This document shows positions 34,883 to 40,000 of a DNA stretch of 40,000 nucleotides, one piece after another (positions within the stretch are counted from its first letter, which is position 1; each line of letters starts with the position of its first letter). Below the pieces are notes generated by a model, which saw nothing but the letters and a program-made list of their open reading frames with translations, did not search any database and was not told the DNA's origin. The stretch comes from Halisarca cf. caerulea (lineage: Eukaryota > Porifera > Demospongiae > Chondrillida > Halisarcidae), in assembly GCA_963170055.1 (NCBI GenBank), contig CAUJGJ010000371.1, positions 2,386,011 to 2,426,010 on the forward strand, given 5' to 3'. Both the position numbers and the translations under genes were made by a program.

Positions 34883-37800
34883 TTAAATTGTCAAGGTGAA
34901 CCTTGATCTGTGTTTCTGTACTGCTTCTGTCTTCACTGGATGTTGAAATGAAGAACAAAGTGGAGGAGGGTTGTCAACTGGATTGACAGCTAGAACATCA
35001 GCCTCCCCGGTGTAAATGGACCAAATAAGTTCAAGCAAAGTGTTCACATACCCTATAAGATGAAAGCAATGCCATGTTATAAATGTTAATTTTTTTCAAG
35101 GAAAATGTTTGATTCGGGATACTTACTGAACGTTGGATCTACTTGAATTGGTCGAACTGAATATCCACCTTGTTTGAATTTGGGATAAACTACTTTATAA
35201 CGCTTGTCTCCATCTGCTGTTATGGCATGACAACGGTTGCTATTCTCATTATAATGTAATGCAGCCAAAAGCAACCTATATACAAAATTGTTATAAATTG
35301 AATGCAATTAATATATGCATGACATGCACCACATGTTAATCACATGATACGATATTGAACCATACCTGCTAAGCATTCCCTGATAGCTGAAAACAAGAGA
35401 CTTAGGGGCAAAGTGGATGACCACACTGTGGTATGCCTCCACACTACTAGTTTGATGTTTTGAAGACAAATGCCGCACATCATTGAGCAGTGGTTTTGCT
35501 GTTAGGATGGTTACAAGTTCATCATATACCTTAGTACCTATGTATAAAGAATCTCTAGCTTAATCAAGGTGCACGGGTTAGTAATTTATTATAGTTTTCT
35601 AACCTGGCTTCAGCCAATGAACAACTTCATTCTTCTTCCTGTATTTCCTTTTGTGGGCACACTTGGGAAAGAGGGGATTCTTGTGCTGGTGGACATTCTT
35701 GATGTGGTTGACAACAGACAGCCACTTGGCTTCAATGACCTCACCATTGCCATCAGGAGTGGAAGTAGCACACCAGTAAAGGTGGTTAATGATGCTTTGC
35801 ATCCACTCGTCAACACCAGAACACCCCCTTTCTTTGGCTAGTGCTTTTAACTTCTTCTTGAGACCTATAAGTGAGGGAGAGTGTGGGTGAACATATATAG
35901 GTGCTTATACGTAGTACAATATCCCTGTGCAGTGTTATACGGATTCACCTTTCGCTACATGCCACACATCATAGCAGTGGGTTGTGCCAGGAAGGGTGGT
36001 GCGTACCCACTTGGCTATGACCTTGTGCCTGTCTGTTACAAGGGTTTCAACAGAAAGGTCCCTGCTTTGAAGGAACTGGACAGCACGAACTAGACCAGCC
36101 TTCTCCATGTGGTAACTTCCACCCACTTCATTGCTCTACAGATGAATCGAATGCAGATAAATTAAATACATGTATAGTGCTCAAAATTATACAGAAATGC
36201 ATATACCTGAACAAGTTGCACATCGATAACTTTTCCTTGCTCCAAGTCCATCAAGCTATATGACCCAAACTTCGCACTATGACCAGGACTGTCGGCACGA
36301 CCATCACCTCCAAGAACCAGTGGGGTACCCCTCTTCTTCGCACACTCCAAAAATTGTTCCTTTTCCTTTGCCCACACATTAGTGATGGCTGGTAATAGAA
36401 TTTTTTTCTGGTGCCGAAAAAAAGTCCTTGGTTTAATAGATGCAACAGAAAAAAAGTCAAGCATCCTGAGGGTCTGTGCAGGGGATGCCCCAGCATACAA
36501 AATGGATGCTGATAACAAAACATTCCCAGCTGGCAGACCATGTACCGCCATGCGAGGTTGACTTGACCAGGTACGGTGGTGACCACATGATGAACATTGC
36601 TGTTTGATGGAAATGTATGTTCCAACAACATTGGTGCTGACAGTAGTGGGACTTAAACACTTGATGCAGTGTGAAAAAAGCTCCAAGAGAGCTGAGATAA
36701 AAACAATGAACTTGGCTTCATGTGCACTACCAATTGATGCAATACTGCCATCACTGTATAATAAGAAAATAATTGCATGCAATGATAATAATATAATTAA
36801 ATCCCAATATTTAAACACATGATTCAAACTATGCATGTATAGTTTACATCTATATAGCTGTTTGCTTTGAACTCACAAGTGATTTGTGGCCAGATCATCA
36901 TCCTCCTCAGACTCAGTATCAGACTGAGAGTCTGAGTCCTCTGCGATAGTTTGGAAAGATGCATCCAGAAGGTGGTCATCTTCTGGCTCAGGCTCGTTTT
37001 GACACAGGATGTTGTTGGATCCAGTGGTTCTTGGCTTCCTCAGCTCTCCTTCATCACCACTGATGTCATCAGGTGACAAGGCAGGGGTCACTGCTTCTGT
37101 TTTGTGAAGATGCGAGGGAGTCCAAATAGCACATTGGATACCCACATCAGATGTGATGGGGCGAACGGTGACACCTACACATATAAGTAAACACTATAAG
37201 GATAAAATGTATGATCATGTATATATGTAACAGAAACATTACGTGAAACAAACCTGTGCTAACAACATGAAGTGCTGTTTGTACTTTGCAGCTTACAGTG
37301 TCAGGTGAAGCTTGACAACCAATGGTAGAAGTACATGCCTCTGCCAGATCAGTGTCATGTACAGATGCGGTTTCCACATCACCATCCCTCACATGTTTCT
37401 CTTCATTCATATCTTCAAGTATCTGGGTGTAATCATATACAGTAACTGCATGTACATACACTGTCCGGCGTGCATGGCCACCGCATGCATACATGGCATT
37501 AGGAGGGATAAGCTATAGCAAATATACGTACCTGGGCTCTCTTTCTCTTGAGGACAGCCGTTCGATCAGTTGGTGGACCAGCACTGCTTTCAGGAATGTG
37601 TACTGATCCACGTGCCCATTCCAGTGAACCAGATGTGATGTGCTCTTTTTTAGGAAACAGTGAAGGTATAGCAGTGCCCTGCAATATAAGCCTTCTGGGT
37701 TGAAGCCCTAATCCCAGCTGGAGTAGAGATGATGGCTCATAGCATTCTCTTTTGAAGTGCAAGCTGCACAAAACCGAATAATCAGTTGGTCCTTTCCAAT

Positions 37801-37927
37801 CTTGTCTAGTTTTAACAACTGCTGCAGTCCACTGCTTCCTCAGTTGGATGTTCGCGGGGAACTTGTGAAGGCAAACTCCTTCTGCATACGAGTTATTGCA
37901 CCCAACGGCTACACAAGTCTTTGGCAT
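34883..37927 (-). CDS. Kolobok-type THAP-DDE transposase (9 exons, apparently intact)
   Basis: Minus-strand exons 37927-37532, 37422-37254, 37174-36877, 36753-36207, 36135-35949, 35864-35604, 35537-35366, 35275-35127 and 35052-34883 join with GT-AG sites and matching phases into 782 residues ending in TAA. Residues 1-95 form a THAP zinc finger (C5, C10, C54, H57; FP at 23-24, W33; IPSLF near the end) for DNA binding. An acidic linker follows (about 133-285). The core has CSSCGHHRTWSSQP, GGDGRADSPGHSAKFGSY, SNEVGGSYHMEKAGL, TDRHKVIAKW, CYDVWHVAKG, INHLYWCA and HYNENSNR. Candidate catalytic residues are D438, D505 and E653 (in TSSVEAYH). It would cut and paste the element at TTAA sites in the nucleus. 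The stop is 73 bp from the stop of the convergent P2X7-like gene. No frameshift or internal stop was found. Confidence 0.92.
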
Positions 37928-38033
37928 TATCTTTTCTTATGTTATTGATAGTTTCAAGATGATTCGAACTGTACTAGCGCGAAATCATAGGGTAATTACC
38001 TCACTTTCCGAACGTTCGTGTACTTACGTAAGA

Positions 38034-38059
38034 AAAACCGGATCACCTTGTGACGTCAC
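38034..38059 (-). repeat. subterminal inverted repeat, right copy
   Basis: Inverse of 32603-32628 with one difference. Here the core is a perfect palindromic TGACGTCA, the CRE/ATF-type sequence. It lies about 110-130 bp upstream of the transposase start codon. Confidence 0.8.
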
Positions 38060-38218
38060 ACCTGAGTAATTTTCCGTTTTCGCCGACCATTACCGGAAGT
38101 CAAGCTGTTTCGAGGCTTCAGGGGCGCATGACAAGATTTTTATCGCTAAATTTGTAATATGCACTTCATTTTACATACATTCATGAAGTAAAATTTTTTC
38201 ATGTCAGTGGCCCTTTAA

Positions 38219-38358
38219 AAAAATCATGGGGAGAACACTGATCTCTGTATGAGTAAAACATGACTGGGCTGCTATAAGCATACAGAGCCTAAATCAGCAT
38301 CATGCATATTGTAGATACACTATATTACCACATAATGTCTAATAGATGATACAGTGCA
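38219..38358. other. no gene recognised
   Basis: Short unique stretch between the Kolobok element and the minisatellite. Confidence 0.4.
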
Positions 38359-38491
38359 CGCAGCATAGTGGGCCTCTAGTACTAGCACTGCAGCATAGTG
38401 GGCCTCTAGTACTAGAACTGCAGCATAGAGGGCCTCTAGTACTAGAACTGCAGCATAGAGGGCCTCTAGTACTAGAACTGCAGCATAGTGG
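38359..38491 (+). repeat. 30-bp minisatellite, about 4.4 units
   Basis: Tandem units of CAGCATAGTGGGCCTCTAGT + ACTAGAACTG with one or two base changes between units. Because 30 is a multiple of three, it makes a repetitive minus-strand reading frame that is not a gene. Confidence 0.92.
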
Positions 38492-39423
38492 CAGGGGTGT
38501 AAACTAACATTTTCCTTCACTAGCCACCTGGGCTAGTGACACCTAGAAGATACCAGCCCAAGTATCCATTTACTAGCCCAGTTGATATAGTCATTATTAT
38601 GCTACTTTAGTACTCGATAGCAGCTAATGTATTCATGTACACTAGGGTCTATTGCGTGGCGTAATGTCTGTAAAGGGGATCTTTTACCATGCACCCTTCC
38701 CTTATTTTCCTACAATTTTTGTGCTTTGTCTACAGATCAATGTATGCAAGGCACAGAAAGGAGAGGGGCAATAGTGAGGTATAGTGAGGTAGCAGGTGGG
38801 GCCTTTAACAATTTTCTTGAGGCTCCTTTCTGCCACTCAAGTAGTTTCTGAATACAGTACATACATAGATTAGTCTGTTGCAATTATGCATGTGTGTTAC
38901 AGGAATTCAAGTGTGGGGGGCCCGGGAGGTTGGGGCAATTGGGTCCCAGGTCAGAGGGGGTGGCTAAATATCCTCTTAACCCCCCCCCCCCCCCCCCCCC
39001 CAACCCCCCATAAAAGAAACCACAGTTGTCTTCTTTCTAAAATAACTGTGAGATTGAATGTTTACCTGCAAGCCCCAGACTGAACACCACAGACCTATGA
39101 CGTCACAAGTGCAGAAGCCTGCTAAGTGCCCAGGGCTTCTCTAAGGCAAAAATAGAAATTTTCGGGACGTATTCAAAAACTACTTTGATGAAATTGATTT
39201 CAGCCCTACTTTTGAAGGGTAATAATCCTAAGCTTCCTTCGTTGCAACTTAAGTAGCTGTACTTTAATTCTTTTCAAAGCTATAGCTGAAGAACTTAGAT
39301 CAGCCATGTTGCTGGAAGGGTAGTCTTACTGGCCACACGGGCGCCCATCTTTATTAGTTTTACTAGCCTGTGGTAGAATCTACTCGCCTCGGGCTGGTGG
39401 GCGAGTGTTAATTTTCACCCCTG
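38492..39423. mobile_element. non-autonomous hAT-like element, 932 bp
   Basis: The left end CAGGGGTGTAAACTAACA and the right end's inverse CAGGGGTGAAAATTAACA match with three differences; arms also share CTAGCC/GGCTAGT words. CAGGGGTG-type ends are common in hAT elements. The expected 8-bp duplication is not visible, because the element sits between a minisatellite and a CA tract. It contains a 27-base C run at about 38981-39001 and no transposase. Confidence 0.65.
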
Positions 39424-39871
<448 letters not shown>

Positions 39872-40000
39872 TTGTACTTGTACTTGTATTACCACTGCTA
39901 ACTCGCTGGCTATGTGGACCCTATTTAGGGGTTGAGCCATCAGGAAACACCAAGACCAATGGTTCTGCTGGCAACAGCCCCACTGATCCTAGCCCCACGA

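Larger units (their letters stand above)
32415..38218. mobile_element. complete Kolobok-type DNA transposon with two genes
   Basis: The element proper is 32419-38214 (5796 bp). It has 19-bp perfect inverted ends AGGGCCACTGACATGAAAA (32419-32437 and 38196-38214) and TTAA on both outer sides (32415-32418, 38215-38218). It holds two convergent genes, each starting 230-290 bp inside an end: a P2X7-tail-like gene on plus (32651-34809) and a THAP-DDE transposase on minus (37927-34883). TTAA duplication, a THAP finger and the GDGR/TDRH core together identify the Kolobok superfamily; piggyBac also uses TTAA, but the protein is not of that type. Both reading frames are open and the duplications and ends are perfect, which suggests recent insertion. 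Confidence 0.93.

Noticed and set aside
38359..38491. CRISPR-like array
   Set aside because: Units are contiguous without spacers, so it is a minisatellite in a eukaryotic context.
38320..38520. Repetitive AAVLVLEA minus-strand reading frame
   Set aside because: It is the translation of a 30-bp minisatellite whose unit length happens to be a multiple of three.

Overview
The window looks like animal genomic DNA with introns, most probably from a sponge (demosponge, Amphimedon-like). This is an inference from four things: a receptor tyrosine kinase with one visible Ig domain split by many introns, a DEAH-box/RBR fusion helicase, very short introns next to transposon-filled long ones, and AT-rich DNA full of TG/CA and TA microsatellites. 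No bacterial operon, CRISPR array, tRNA or rRNA was seen.

Layout. 1-3417: a dead piggyBac-type transposase, broken by frameshifts and by a 1.4-kb inverted-repeat element flanked by a 9-bp target duplication. 4832-10879 (+): the 3' part of a receptor tyrosine kinase gene in 11 exons, with Ig domain, membrane segment and a complete kinase; its 5' exons are not seen. 11372-13430 (-): a decayed LINE reverse transcriptase. 14621-14795: a mariner-type MITE. 16500-21503 (-): a 1667-residue DEAH-box helicase with a C-terminal RING-IBR-RING module in one uninterrupted coding exon, plus a likely 5'UTR intron. 22181-23969: three foldback or inverted-repeat elements. 24260 onward (+): the 5' part of the mismatch-repair gene MSH6 (PIP-like motif, PWWP domain, acidic linker); its MutS core must lie beyond position 40000. 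Its introns hold microsatellites, nested transposons, a LINE scrap and MITEs.

The most interesting object is a complete transposon at 32419-38214, lying where an MSH6 intron is expected. It has 19-bp inverted ends (AGGGCCACTGACATGAAAA) and a TTAA target duplication on both sides, as in the Kolobok superfamily. On the minus strand I can join nine GT-AG exons into an unbroken 782-residue reading frame: an N-terminal THAP zinc finger followed by a Kolobok-type DDE transposase core. On the plus strand, converging on it with only 73 bp between the two stop codons, three exons join into an unbroken 222-residue protein. It carries the cysteine-rich domain otherwise known from the cytoplasmic tail ('ballast') of the vertebrate P2X7 receptor, without any channel. 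So a THAP-DDE transposase and a P2X7-tail-like protein travel as two cargo genes in one apparently intact element. All exon structures were read by eye from splice signals, frame and phase and were not tested against transcripts.
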